DNA from: Planctomycetota bacterium
GTDB taxonomy: Bacteria; Planctomycetota; Phycisphaerae; WQYP01
NCBI GenBank assembly: GCA_021790385.1
Contig: JAJYDW010000033.1
Coordinates: forward strand, 1-43,067
Direction: 5' to 3'
Length of the DNA stretch: 43,067 nucleotides
The notes under the pieces were generated by a model, which saw only the letters and a program-made list of their open reading frames with translations, was not told where the DNA came from and did not search any database. The position numbers and the translations under genes are program-made. Below, in pieces: positions 1-7,977 of the stretch (position 1 is the stretch's first letter; every line of letters starts with the position of its first letter).

Positions 1-127
1 GGATTCCAGATGCTTCAGCCGCATCCGCTGGTTGCGATCACATATAAGCGCCGATGATGCATAATTTGCCATGAACAAAGCATACCATGCCAGCATCTAT
101 ATGTCAAGTCATTTACGGGACACTACA

Positions 128-631
128 TTAGGATTTGGGCTTGCCGGGGTGCCAGCGGTGGTACACGGTGGCGGCACCGAAGGCTGAGGTGGCGGCGGCC
201 TGGGGTGTAGGCGCTGTATCCAGAGTGGTGATGCCGGGCTTGTTGGCATAAGTGTTGCCGGTGGGGCCGGAGGCAGCCGGAAACATCTGATTGCCGGACG
301 TGTTGATTGTTGTGGCATTGCCCGACACGGCCGGAAACTGGTTGTTATTGTCCTGGGCATACATAATCATGGATTGAATAAGGCTGCGTATGTTGACCGA
401 GCAGACGGCCCGGTTTGCAAGACCGCCCGGTCCCATGGAAGGTAATAATATTAAGAAAATCAGCGCGGTGGCGAACACACTGGCAGTCAGCGCCACCAAA
501 TCAAAACGCGTAAAGCCGGCAAAAGATCGGCGGCCCACCAGTTGTCGGCGTGCCGCAAGTGCCGTCTTCTGCAGGCTTTGTACGTCTCGAATAATTATCA
601 AGCCATTACGCATGCGGACCATGGCTGGCAT
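128..631 (-). CDS. Pilin/pseudopilin-like membrane protein (short)
   Basis: This is a 167-residue protein with one hydrophobic segment at about residues 46-66. Just before it is GFTRFDLVAL (from residue 39), which resembles the type IV pilin/type II pseudopilin cleavage motif GFTLIELLVV, with Asp instead of Glu at +5. After the membrane segment come NRAVCSVNIRSLIQ and YAQDNNNQFP, a pattern I know from planctomycete prepilin-type proteins. Those are usually near 300 residues, so this copy is short; its C-terminal third is Ala/Thr/Pro-rich and may be a truncated or decayed end. There are three in-frame starts (631, 622, 613), none with a clear SD. A possible promoter lies so close that 622 or 613 is likelier than 631. 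An exported pseudopilin-like role is inference. Confidence 0.6.
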   Translation of the reverse strand: MPAMVRMRNGLIIIRDVQSLQKTALAARRQLVGRRSFAGFTRFDLVALTASVFATALIFLILLPSMGPGGLANRAVCSVNIRSLIQSMIMYAQDNNNQFPAVSGNATTINTSGNQMFPAASGPTGNTYANKPGITTLDTAPTPQAAATSAFGAATVYHRWHPGKPKS

Positions 632-633
632 CG

Positions 634-663
634 ATTATGACTTTTCCAACAACGGCATTGTAA
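634..663 (-). promoter_or_regulatory. Candidate promoter of the pilin-like gene
   Basis: On the minus strand TTACAA (658-663) and CATAAT (634-639) are separated by 18 bases. The -10 matches the sigma-70 consensus at 5 of 6 positions. The predicted transcript start falls within the first codons of the longest reading, which favours a downstream start and a very short or absent leader. Confidence 0.33.
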
Positions 664-994
664 CACAGCAGCACCTTGGCCCAAAGCTAAAATAACCAGT
701 CGGCAGCTTTCCACGGCGGGCACCAATGGCCATGCGGGCATATTTTGACTTAGAGGGCGCACGCAGAAATAACTTCACACTTTCCGGCGGGTTCTTTTGG
801 CCGCGGGTGTCGTTGTTCGCTCCTTACAGACCCATTGGCAGGGTATGCGCGTCGCTGGTGCCTCGACGGCCGCCAAAATGCCAGCGCCGTATTCATACAA
901 TTTATTTCCTGACAGCCCCTAACTCCCGGGCCATATACAGTGATGGCCATAAACTTAGCCGACATTCCAACTTGCCGTCCCGTCAGTTGCGGGG
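664..994. other. Intergenic region, no gene seen
   Basis: This spacer lies between the divergent pilin-like gene and the DUF6677-like gene. Open frames of about 100 codons exist on both strands, but they are Arg/Pro-rich, lack an SD and resemble no family. I see no tRNA and no repeat here. Confidence 0.5.
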
Positions 995-1023
995 TTGGCA
1001 AACGGGCGTTGGGCCGGTATAAG
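995..1023 (+). promoter_or_regulatory. Sigma-70-type promoter
   Basis: TTGGCA (995-1000) and TATAAG (1018-1023) are separated by exactly 17 bases, each one mismatch from consensus. Transcription would start near 1030, giving a leader of about 70 bases before the TTG start at 1100. Confidence 0.6.
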
Positions 1024-1099
1024 TCAAGGTTTGCGGCGGCCTGATGTTTCAACCACCGGGGCGGCCTGAGAAAGTGGTCCTTTTATTCAGGAGATATCT

Positions 1100-1576
1100 T
1101 TGTCCGGGTCGAATCCTTCGACACATGTTGGTTCCGGCGCAAGCTCTGGAGCCAGGGATTATTTAGCCATAGCCCTGGGCTGGCTGCTTCCCGGAGCGGG
1201 GCACTGGCTCATTGGCCAGCGGGGCCGGGCTGTGGTTTTTGCTCTCGCCATTCATCTACTTTTTTTGGGAGGCGTGTTGCTCGGCGGCGTGCGGGTGCTG
1301 AATCGCCCGCGGCAACCGGTGTGGGATTACTCGCAATTTCTGGCCGGCTGGCCGATGCTGGTCGGCAATGCCGTCAAAAATGATACTTTCGCGCCCCAGG
1401 CTAAACACCCCCCGGGCTTTGCGCCGTTGATTCAGGATGTGGCCACGGCCTATTGCGGTCTGGCGGGCATGTTGAACTTGCTGGTGCTGGTTGATTTATT
1501 TTTACATGTCAGCGAAGACCACAGCCCCAAGAGAGGCCACATTGAAACTCCAGGTACCACCGGCGGGGAGAAGTGA
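1100..1576 (+). CDS. DUF6677-like small membrane protein
   Basis: This 158-residue protein starts at TTG, placed by the AGGAG at 1089-1093. A predicted membrane hairpin spans about residues 20-65, with LGWLLPGAGHWLIGQRGR between the segments; a third hydrophobic segment lies near residues 118-136. The 'LLPGxGHWxxGxRxRG' pattern is what I associate with the planctomycete DUF6677 family, of unknown function. The tail is short and polar. The gene overlaps the start of the next one, and both probably share the promoter at 995-1023. Membrane location is well supported; the family name is from memory. Confidence 0.72.
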   Translation: MSGSNPSTHVGSGASSGARDYLAIALGWLLPGAGHWLIGQRGRAVVFALAIHLLFLGGVLLGGVRVLNRPRQPVWDYSQFLAGWPMLVGNAVKNDTFAPQAKHPPGFAPLIQDVATAYCGLAGMLNLLVLVDLFLHVSEDHSPKRGHIETPGTTGGEK

Positions 1577-1875
1577 TGTCCATGAACCTTGGATGGCTGC
1601 ATACCCGCCTGCCGATGCCGGCCTGGACACCCCTGGTGGATCCGCTTTACCAGCGGATCGCCCACATAAGCGACTACTGGATGTGGCTGCTGATTCCTTT
1701 GGTTTTGGTTATTTCGGTGGTCTATCAGACAGCGCGCAAGGCAGAATTGCGCCAAATGCCCATCGCCGCTCTATGGATGAGCGTGAAAATTCTAGCGGTT
1801 TTTGCGGCACTCGGTATCGGCCTTGAATTGCTGTATCATTATCTGACAGTTTGGAGTGTAACCGGGCACCCTTAG
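1576..1875 (+). CDS. Small membrane protein, unknown function
   Basis: The protein has 99 residues from the ATG at 1576; a GTG at 1573 would add one residue. The start overlaps the TGA of the preceding gene, and GGGGAG lies just upstream, so the two genes look translationally coupled. There are two strong hydrophobic segments, WMWLLIPLVLVISVV and, near the C terminus, ILAVFAALGIGLELL. I do not recognise a family. The conserved-looking overlap suggests it works with the DUF6677-like neighbour, perhaps as a membrane partner; this is inference. Confidence 0.62.
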   Translation: MSMNLGWLHTRLPMPAWTPLVDPLYQRIAHISDYWMWLLIPLVLVISVVYQTARKAELRQMPIAALWMSVKILAVFAALGIGLELLYHYLTVWSVTGHP

Positions 1876-1985
1876 GGGCGGTCAGGAAAGTGTGCGGGGC
1901 AATATTCTCGGCAGATGAGGCGCGATGTCAAACCATAAAAACATGCGTGGCCGCGAACGTCCGGAAATCCGGGAAATCGGGGGCC
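1876..1985. other. Spacer before the HU-like gene
   Basis: This is the first part of a 310-base stretch without a convincing gene. No clear terminator hairpin with a T-run is visible after the gene ending at 1875. The rest of the stretch holds the promoter at 1986-2014 and an untranslated leader of about 165 bases. Confidence 0.4.
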
Positions 1986-2014
1986 TTGACTCCCCTTCAA
2001 CCGAATTAGATAAT
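1986..2014 (+). promoter_or_regulatory. Strong sigma-70-type promoter for the HU-like gene
   Basis: TTGACT (1986-1991) and GATAAT (2009-2014) are exactly 17 bases apart, each one mismatch from consensus. Transcription would start near 2021, leaving a leader of about 165 bases before the HU-like gene. That is long enough to carry post-transcriptional control, though I see no known riboswitch in it. Confidence 0.65.
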
Positions 2015-2185
2015 AGTTTCTCGTGGCCGGGTTAAGGTGAATTTCTGCAGGTAAATGCAGGCGAATGCCATGCCCGGATATTCGGCCAAACGTGCCGATT
2101 GAAACTAAAAAGTACCGGGTAGAAGAGACTGATATCTTCATCTGTTTGATGCCCCGCAGCAGTAATCCGGGGGAAAAGGGTGCTT

Positions 2186-2560
2186 ATGGCGACCGTGACA
2201 AAAAAAGATCTTGTTGATCGAATTGCAGACAAACTCCATCTCAAACAAAACACCGTCCGAGAGGTGGTACAGGAATTTCTGGCGGAAATTGTGCATGATC
2301 TTGACCAGGGCCACCGACTGGAGTTTCGCGACTTTGGCATTTTTGAAGTCCGATCGCGAGCAGCCCGTCTGGCCTGGAACCCGCGCACACTTACGCGCGT
2401 GCCCGTGCCGGACAAGCGCAAAGTTCGCTTTCGCGCGGGCCGCCTGCTGAAAGTCCGGTTGGCCAAGCCTGCGCCAACGGTGGACGGACGCAGTGTGCCG
2501 GCCCAGCCGGTTCCGGCAACCAAGAGTGCGACGACCAATTCCGCCCCATCGCAGACCTAG
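2186..2560 (+). CDS. HU/IHF-family DNA-binding protein
   Basis: The protein has 124 residues from ATG 2186. A GTG at 2180 is an alternative; the GGGGGAAAAGGG stretch upstream supports 2186. The first 90 residues follow the HU/IHF fold: MATVTKKDLVDRIADKL as the first helices, then RDFGIFEVRSRAARLAWNPRT, where NPRT is the DNA-arm region with its intercalating proline, and a basic end with VRFRAGRLLKV. Such proteins bind and bend DNA as dimers. Beyond the core is a Pro/Ala/Ser/Thr-rich tail of about 30 residues that HU lacks in E. coli. Whether it is HU-like or IHF-like cannot be settled from sequence alone. It is followed by bioF after 75 bases and may be co-transcribed with it. Confidence 0.9.
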   Translation: MATVTKKDLVDRIADKLHLKQNTVREVVQEFLAEIVHDLDQGHRLEFRDFGIFEVRSRAARLAWNPRTLTRVPVPDKRKVRFRAGRLLKVRLAKPAPTVDGRSVPAQPVPATKSATTNSAPSQT

Positions 2561-2635
2561 CCATAGCAGCGCCGCCGGCTGGTACTGCAATCAGCGGCAG
2601 GGTCTTCCTTTCCAGTCCAGACGGAATGCGCTGAT

Positions 2636-3910
2636 ATGGGTATTTTGGAATCACCAGCATCGGAAACCATCCGCGTGTGGCTGGCCGATTTAGAGCGTGC
2701 CGCGGAACTGCGCCGACAGCACCACATGCAGCGGGTCCTGCGGCCGGTGCAATCGGCACAGGGACCAACGGTGGAAATTCAGGGCCACCAGTACGTGCAA
2801 TTCTGCACCAACAACTACCTGGGGCTGGCCAATGATCCAGAAGTCATTGATGCCGCCCGTACCGCCATCAGCCGGTATGGCACTGGGGCCGGAGCCTCGC
2901 GGCTGGTGGCCGGTTCCATGGATCTGCACCACCAGTTGGAGCAAGCCCTGGCTGAATTCAAGCGGACGGAAGCGGCACTGCTTTTTCCCACGGGCTTTAT
3001 GGCCAACCTGGCCGTGTTGACCACGTTCGCCGGGCCGGCAGACCGTATCGTTTCCGACAAGCTCAACCACGCGAGCTTGCTGGATGCGGCCCGATGGTCG
3101 GGAGCGCATCATCGCACGTTTCCCCATAAAAATATCGATCGCGCGAAAGAATTGCTGGCCCGGAAAATCTCTCCCGCCGTTCGCCATGGCCGGCAACCTC
3201 CGGCCCCACCTGATTCACCGCCCTCCGCCCGTGCGGCCCGAACCCTGCTCGTTTCTGACAGCGTCTTTTCCATGGATGGAGATGTAGCGGATCTGGCGGC
3301 GTTGTCCGCCGTCGCTGAATCCGCCGGGGCACTGCTGGTAGCCGATGAAGCCCATGCGACTGGAGTGCTCGGAGAACATGGCCGCGGTGTGGGCGAACTT
3401 GCCGGCGTAGAAGGCCATATTGCCGTGAGTGTGGGCACGCTTTCCAAGGCATTCGGATCTGTTGGCGGGTTTGTGGTCGGATCGCAGGCGGTGATTGACA
3501 CACTGGTCAATGAGGCCCGTAGCTTCATTTATACCACGGCGTTGCCGCCGGGGTGCAGTGCCGCGGCATTGGCTGCGCTAAAAATCATGCTGCGCCGACC
3601 GCAGTTGCGGCATCGGGTGATGACCCTGGCCACCGACGTTCGTAACCATCTGCAAACCATGGGCTATGATTGCGGCCATTCGCGTTCACCGATTATTCCG
3701 GTGATATGCGGCTCCACGGAATCGGCCCTGGAAGCATCCGAATTTTTAAGGCAAAGCGGTATTTTTGTGCCCGCCATTCGTCCGCCCACGGTTGCGCCCG
3801 GCACAGCCCGGCTGCGTTTAAGCCTCATGGCCACGCACAGTGATGGACACATTGAATTTCTGCTGGAACACATGACGCAGTTGCGCGATCGTCTTTTAGT
3901 CCGGCGATAA
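2636..3910 (+). CDS. bioF: 8-amino-7-oxononanoate synthase (BioF-type)
   Basis: This 424-residue PLP enzyme belongs to the alpha-oxoamine synthase family. BioF joins pimeloyl-ACP or pimeloyl-CoA to alanine in biotin synthesis. Visible landmarks are [10 protein letters not shown] (57-66), GTGAGASRLVAGS (82-94), SDKLNHASLLD (140-150), DEAHATG (237-243) and the PLP lysine in GTLSKAFGSVGG (Lys271). The GASRLVAGS stretch and the C-terminal AIRPPTVAPGTARLRLSL favour BioF over glycine C-acetyltransferase, which is encoded separately at 40512. A Pro/Arg-rich stretch at about 180-202 is extra compared with the usual enzyme. No other biotin gene is in the window, so a related synthase with another acyl donor remains possible. 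The gene converges with hemB. Confidence 0.82.
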   Translation: MGILESPASETIRVWLADLERAAELRRQHHMQRVLRPVQSAQGPTVEIQGHQYVQFCTNNYLGLANDPEVIDAARTAISRYGTGAGASRLVAGSMDLHHQLEQALAEFKRTEAALLFPTGFMANLAVLTTFAGPADRIVSDKLNHASLLDAARWSGAHHRTFPHKNIDRAKELLARKISPAVRHGRQPPAPPDSPPSARAARTLLVSDSVFSMDGDVADLAALSAVAESAGALLVADEAHATGVLGEHGRGVGELAGVEGHIAVSVGTLSKAFGSVGGFVVGSQAVIDTLVNEARSFIYTTALPPGCSAAALAALKIMLRRPQLRHRVMTLATDVRNHLQTMGYDCGHSRSPIIPVICGSTESALEASEFLRQSGIFVPAIRPPTVAPGTARLRLSLMATHSDGHIEFLLEHMTQLRDRLLVRR

Positions 3911-3936
3911 GCCATCGCCCCTGCCCAGCAGGCGGC

Positions 3937-5076
3937 TTAGCCGCCCAGCCATTCGGCTATCTGTCCGGCATAGTAGGTCAGTACAAATGCCGCTCCGGCC
4001 CGCCGAAACGCATACATGGTTTCCAGAACCAGGGCCTGTTCGTTAATAAAGCCTGCGGCGGCGGCGGCCTTGAACATGGCATACTCCCCGCTAACCTGAT
4101 ACGTAGCGCACGGTACGCTTACCGCGGCTGCAACCTGCTGCAAAATGTCCAGATAGGCCATTCCAGGTTTGACCATGACCATGTCCGCCCCTTCCTGAAC
4201 ATCCAAAAGAGCTTCGCGGATGGCTTCCGCCGCACCACGACGAAAATCCATCTGATACCCGCGACGATCTCCGAACTGCGGCGGCGATTCGGCGGCGTCG
4301 CGGAACGGGCCGTAATAGCCGCTGGCATATTTCACGGCATAACTCAAGATGCCGCGATCACTGAAACCCGCTTCATCCAGGGCTTTGCGCACCGCAAGAA
4401 CGCCATGATCCATCATGCCCGACGGAGCAATAACATCCGCACCGGCCTGGGCATGCAGCACCGCCTGCTGACCCAACTGGGCAACGGTGGCGTCGTTGTC
4501 GACTGTGGCCGTGGCATCGTGTGCGGCAAGGCGTGTCAGATCCGGATCTGGCCGGAGCTTATCCAGGGCTGCTTTTTTGCCAGAGTTCTTTTTCGCTTTG
4601 AGTCCACCGTCTGCAGTTGCTATTCCCCCTGCCGGCATTGACCCCGGAACCGGCCCAGTCAGCGGGCCGCAATGGCCATGGTCGGTATATTCGCAGTAGC
4701 ACAGGTCGGTCATGGCTACTACATCAATACCGGCATCCCGAATACGCCGCAACGTGGTGCACACGGCGTTGGCCGGATCATGGGCATGGCTTCCACAGGC
4801 GTTCTTTTGTGCCGAATCGGTAACTCCGAAAAGAATAACGGCCTTTACCCCGCGGGAAGACAGCTCCTTCACTTCTTCCACCGCCACATCCGGCGAGAAC
4901 TGAAACTGTCCGGGCATGCTTAAAATGGGCCGGCGCAGATCCTGTCCACTGCGTACAAACAACGGAGCAACAAAATGTTCGGGAGAAAGACGATTTTGCG
5001 CCACCAGATCGCGCAGCGCCCCGGTCCGCCGCAGTCGGCGCATACGCACATGGGTTATAGCTGAGGAATGGTTCAT
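3937..5076 (-). CDS. hemB: Delta-aminolevulinic acid dehydratase with extra loop
   Basis: The enzyme has 379 residues from ATG 5076; an upstream in-frame TTG at 5112 would add 12. It condenses two 5-aminolevulinates to porphobilinogen in haem synthesis. The metal-binding cysteines are Cys126, Cys128 and Cys136 in DLCYCEYTDHGHCG; the two Schiff-base lysines are Lys249 (SYAVKYASGYYGPFRD) and Lys303 (MVKPGMAYLDI); YQVSGEYAM is also present. Between HCG and DNDAT (about residues 138-191) lie some 48 residues more than in E. coli HemB. They are rich in Gly, Ala, Lys and Asp, with the frame intact. This explains the length against the usual 325-335. It lies 50 bases after xseA. A short GGCGGC-TTA-GCCGCC inverted repeat (3931-3945) spans its stop codon. 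Confidence 0.95.
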   Translation of the reverse strand: MNHSSAITHVRMRRLRRTGALRDLVAQNRLSPEHFVAPLFVRSGQDLRRPILSMPGQFQFSPDVAVEEVKELSSRGVKAVILFGVTDSAQKNACGSHAHDPANAVCTTLRRIRDAGIDVVAMTDLCYCEYTDHGHCGPLTGPVPGSMPAGGIATADGGLKAKKNSGKKAALDKLRPDPDLTRLAAHDATATVDNDATVAQLGQQAVLHAQAGADVIAPSGMMDHGVLAVRKALDEAGFSDRGILSYAVKYASGYYGPFRDAAESPPQFGDRRGYQMDFRRGAAEAIREALLDVQEGADMVMVKPGMAYLDILQQVAAAVSVPCATYQVSGEYAMFKAAAAAGFINEQALVLETMYAFRRAGAAFVLTYYAGQIAEWLGG

Positions 5077-5126
5077 GTCTTTATCATAAAACAATTTTAC
5101 CGCCCAGGCCAACCATTCGGCGGCGG

Positions 5127-6692
5127 CTACTTTACGATACTCAGGATCGTTCCCTCGGTCACGCGGCTATGCAGGATCTGGCCGCTATGCACCTGCTCTG
5201 CCCGGCGCACAATGGTGCCATCCGCATCGGTGGTGATGGAAAAGCCACGTTCCAGCACCGCCTGGGGACTGATGGCCAAAAGCCTCTGTCGCAGCGTCTC
5301 AAGCTGGCCGGCGGCCAGATGCAACTGATTGGCCGTACCCGCCGCCAGAGACTTTTCCAGATGGGATAGTTGCAGACTGCCGCCGGCAACCAGCGTCTGC
5401 AGCCCAATACCCACCAATGTTTGGCGCAGCGTGGTCAGACGACCAACGGCATGAGTACGAACAGCCAAAGCATAATCCGCCAGGCGATGCTGGGCGGTTT
5501 CCAAACGCCGCCAGTTCTGGGCGATGGCATGGCGCGGTTCAATGGCGGCTACGCGGCGTGCGGCAAATTCCAGGCGTCGGTTGCGTATTTGCAGCAGTTG
5601 GCCGACCTGAACTGTCAAATCCATGACTATGGCCCGCAGTGCATTTTTATGGTCCGATAGTCGGGCCGCCACGTAGCCATTAAGGTGGTCCTGCCGAGTT
5701 TGAACTTCTCGCAGCAGCGCGCGCACATCGGGTACGGTTAATTCGGTTACACCTGTGGGCGTAGGGCCGCGCAAATCCGCCACCAGGTCGGCGATGGTGG
5801 TATCCGGTTCATGACCGATGCCGGTGGCAATGGGAATGTGGCCGGCGACTATGGCCCGGGCAACGATTTCTTCGTTGAAGGCCCAGAGGTCTTCCAGCGA
5901 TCCGCCGCCGCGAACCAGCAAAATCAGATCCACCCCTCCGATGGCCAGGCTGTGGCGGTTGATCTGGCTGATGGCATTGGCTATTTGGCCGGCGGCAGAA
6001 GGCCCCTGCACAGCCACCGGATAAACCATGATCTGCAAACCTGGAAAGCGCCGATGGGCCGTGGTCAGCACATCATGCAAGGCATCCCCGGTGGGACTGG
6101 TGATCACCACCACCCGCAGCGGCAGGCGGGGCAGCGGACGTTTGCGTTTTTGATCAAAAAGACCTTCGCCTTTAAGTTTTTCGCAGAGTTGCCGATACGC
6201 AAGCTCCAGCGTCCCGGCCCCCTGCGGAGATATTTCATCCACATAAAGCTGGATTCGGCCATGCGGTTCGTAAAACCGCACGCTGCCCCGTACCACCACG
6301 GCCATGCCGTCTCGGATGGCGGTGCCAACCCGTGCCAACGCATCCCGCCAGATAACGCACGGCAACTGCGCAGTGGCATCTTTGAGCGTAAAATATGCGT
6401 GGCCACGCTGGCTGACGGAAAAATTAGAAATTTCTCCCGCTACACGTAACGGTTCGGAAAATCGATCGGCCAACGCCTGGGTAATAAACGCATTCACCTG
6501 GCTCACGCTATGCACCGGATCGGGATCAGCGGATGCCGGAGCAGAGCGCGCCAAGGGATTCCTGGCGGCGGATTTGGCGGCAGGCACCGGCCCGCCGGCA
6601 AGATCAAACAAGCTACCTGGTCCGGAAAATTGTTTTTTCTTTGGCACGGTATGCTTCCCTTGCGCGGTGAAACGCTCTTGATCAACGGCCAT
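5127..6692 (-). CDS. xseA: Exodeoxyribonuclease VII large subunit
   Basis: This 521-residue protein is the catalytic subunit of exonuclease VII, which degrades single-stranded DNA with the small subunit XseB. In order there are a Pro/Ala-rich N-terminal extension of about 55 residues, an OB-fold (VSQVNAFITQAL then VAGEISNFSVSQRGHAYFTLKD), the catalytic region (VVVITSPTGDALHDVL, LLVRGGGSLEDLWAFNEE, TGIGHEPDTTIADLVAD), a long helical coiled-coil segment at about 340-460, and the C-terminal strand region (AVLERGFSITTDADG). The start overlaps the end of the ybbR-like gene by 11 bases and has no clear SD, so coupling is likely. No xseB is visible here and it must be elsewhere. The extension is not seen in E. 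coli XseA. Confidence 0.95.
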   Translation of the reverse strand: MAVDQERFTAQGKHTVPKKKQFSGPGSLFDLAGGPVPAAKSAARNPLARSAPASADPDPVHSVSQVNAFITQALADRFSEPLRVAGEISNFSVSQRGHAYFTLKDATAQLPCVIWRDALARVGTAIRDGMAVVVRGSVRFYEPHGRIQLYVDEISPQGAGTLELAYRQLCEKLKGEGLFDQKRKRPLPRLPLRVVVITSPTGDALHDVLTTAHRRFPGLQIMVYPVAVQGPSAAGQIANAISQINRHSLAIGGVDLILLVRGGGSLEDLWAFNEEIVARAIVAGHIPIATGIGHEPDTTIADLVADLRGPTPTGVTELTVPDVRALLREVQTRQDHLNGYVAARLSDHKNALRAIVMDLTVQVGQLLQIRNRRLEFAARRVAAIEPRHAIAQNWRRLETAQHRLADYALAVRTHAVGRLTTLRQTLVGIGLQTLVAGGSLQLSHLEKSLAAGTANQLHLAAGQLETLRQRLLAISPQAVLERGFSITTDADGTIVRRAEQVHSGQILHSRVTEGTILSIVK

Positions 6693-7893
6693 GGCTGGGC
6701 CGGGTGTTCACGCCGCCGGGCACGGTAACAGACGGGATGGTTTGCAGCCTAGGTGATGGCACCAGCACTGCTGGTTGGGTGCTGGCCTGAGATGTTAGCC
6801 CATGGGTGGCGTTGACCGGACCTGGCTGGAAAATAATTTTGGTGGCTACCGTGGTTGGACCGTCCAGAAGCGAAATTCCCGACGGCAGGGAATAGCGAAT
6901 GGTGGTGGGCTGCCAGTGGGCATGCGGCTGTACGGGGGGCGTAATATCCAGAAAGGCGATAACGCGTTTATCCGGCGGTGCCAGATTGCCGCGGATGACA
7001 TTGTTGCGAAGTTTCCGGATAAGCCGCTGCGGACCGGCTACCGTGATGTGCAGCGTGGCATTGCGCACCGTCACTCGATATTGATTCAGCAGCCAGGGTG
7101 GTCCGTTGAGCCATACCGGCACCACGCCGATAAACAACTTTACACGGGGCTGATGGGGTACCGTAAAAGTAACCATGGCATTGGTGGGGGTAACTGTAAC
7201 CCGCGGGTCTGGTGAGCCAGGGAATACCAGGCTAAGCTGGGACTGAATGGTTTGGCGTGATCCCACCGGCAGGGCGGAAATGCTGGTGAGGGGCTTGGCC
7301 ACCACTTCAATTTGATCCGCCCCGCCTATGTTTTCCAGCAGGCTCTGCGGCAGCATAACCTGCACATTGGCCGGGGCAATGCTTGCGGCCACACCGGCAA
7401 CGGCGCGAAACTCCACCGGACGGTTGATCGTAACTATAGGATCCACCTTCAGCAGAATATGGCGCGGGCTTACGGCCGTAACCACCACCCGGTGCCTGGT
7501 AAAATAGACCAGAGAGTTAAAGATGCGCTGGGTGTTAAGCGATTTTCCGGCGTTAATTCGTTGTATATCCGACCGCGTGAGCACATAGGTAAGGTTATTG
7601 ACATCCTGTGGGGTAAAAAGGCCGCGACCATCGCACTGCTGGCGGATGCGATCCACGGCTTCACCGGAGCCCTGGATGTTCACGACAAAGGCGCTGTCCG
7701 CAGGTTTTTTCAGCAGCACGGTTTGCGGATTACCATTGGCCCCGGCCCCGGCAAGAATGGTAATGTGAATGGGCAGATCGCGCTGGGTGGCGGTGAGGTG
7801 GGCATCGGCGTACAGCCATAACAATACTGTTAAGAGTATCGTGAGCGGCAAGACCTTCAGGCGATCGGTAAATTTTGTCGGTTTGCTGGCCAT
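6682..7893 (-). CDS. YbbR-domain protein, probable CdaA regulator
   Basis: The protein has 403 residues from the ATG at 7893, chosen because GGAAG lies just upstream and the membrane segment follows at once; a GTG at 7965 would add 24. There is one N-terminal membrane anchor (VLPLTILLTVLLWLYADAH), then about 350 residues outside the membrane. Their repeated beta-rich units (for example VNRPVEFRAV-like and VTVTPTNAMVTFTV) fit tandem YbbR domains. In many bacteria a YbbR protein (CdaR) sits next to CdaA and modulates c-di-AMP synthesis. Adjacency to cdaA on the same strand supports that role. The tail is Pro/Thr-rich. The usual third partner, glmM, is absent; xseA follows instead. Confidence 0.82.
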   Translation of the reverse strand: MASKPTKFTDRLKVLPLTILLTVLLWLYADAHLTATQRDLPIHITILAGAGANGNPQTVLLKKPADSAFVVNIQGSGEAVDRIRQQCDGRGLFTPQDVNNLTYVLTRSDIQRINAGKSLNTQRIFNSLVYFTRHRVVVTAVSPRHILLKVDPIVTINRPVEFRAVAGVAASIAPANVQVMLPQSLLENIGGADQIEVVAKPLTSISALPVGSRQTIQSQLSLVFPGSPDPRVTVTPTNAMVTFTVPHQPRVKLFIGVVPVWLNGPPWLLNQYRVTVRNATLHITVAGPQRLIRKLRNNVIRGNLAPPDKRVIAFLDITPPVQPHAHWQPTTIRYSLPSGISLLDGPTTVATKIIFQPGPVNATHGLTSQASTQPAVLVPSPRLQTIPSVTVPGGVNTRPSHGR

Positions 7894-7977
7894 ACCTGCA
7901 CTTCCGGCGGACACTGAAAACGATTTTTTCCGCAAACGGCGGCTAAGCCCCAGGGTATGCCGCACCTGCTGCCTATT

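Noticed and set aside
726..1022. A 98-codon plus-strand frame and a 100-codon minus-strand frame in the spacer
   Set aside because: No SD, Arg/Pro-rich composition, no family resemblance; the plus-strand frame also contains the promoter at 995-1023.
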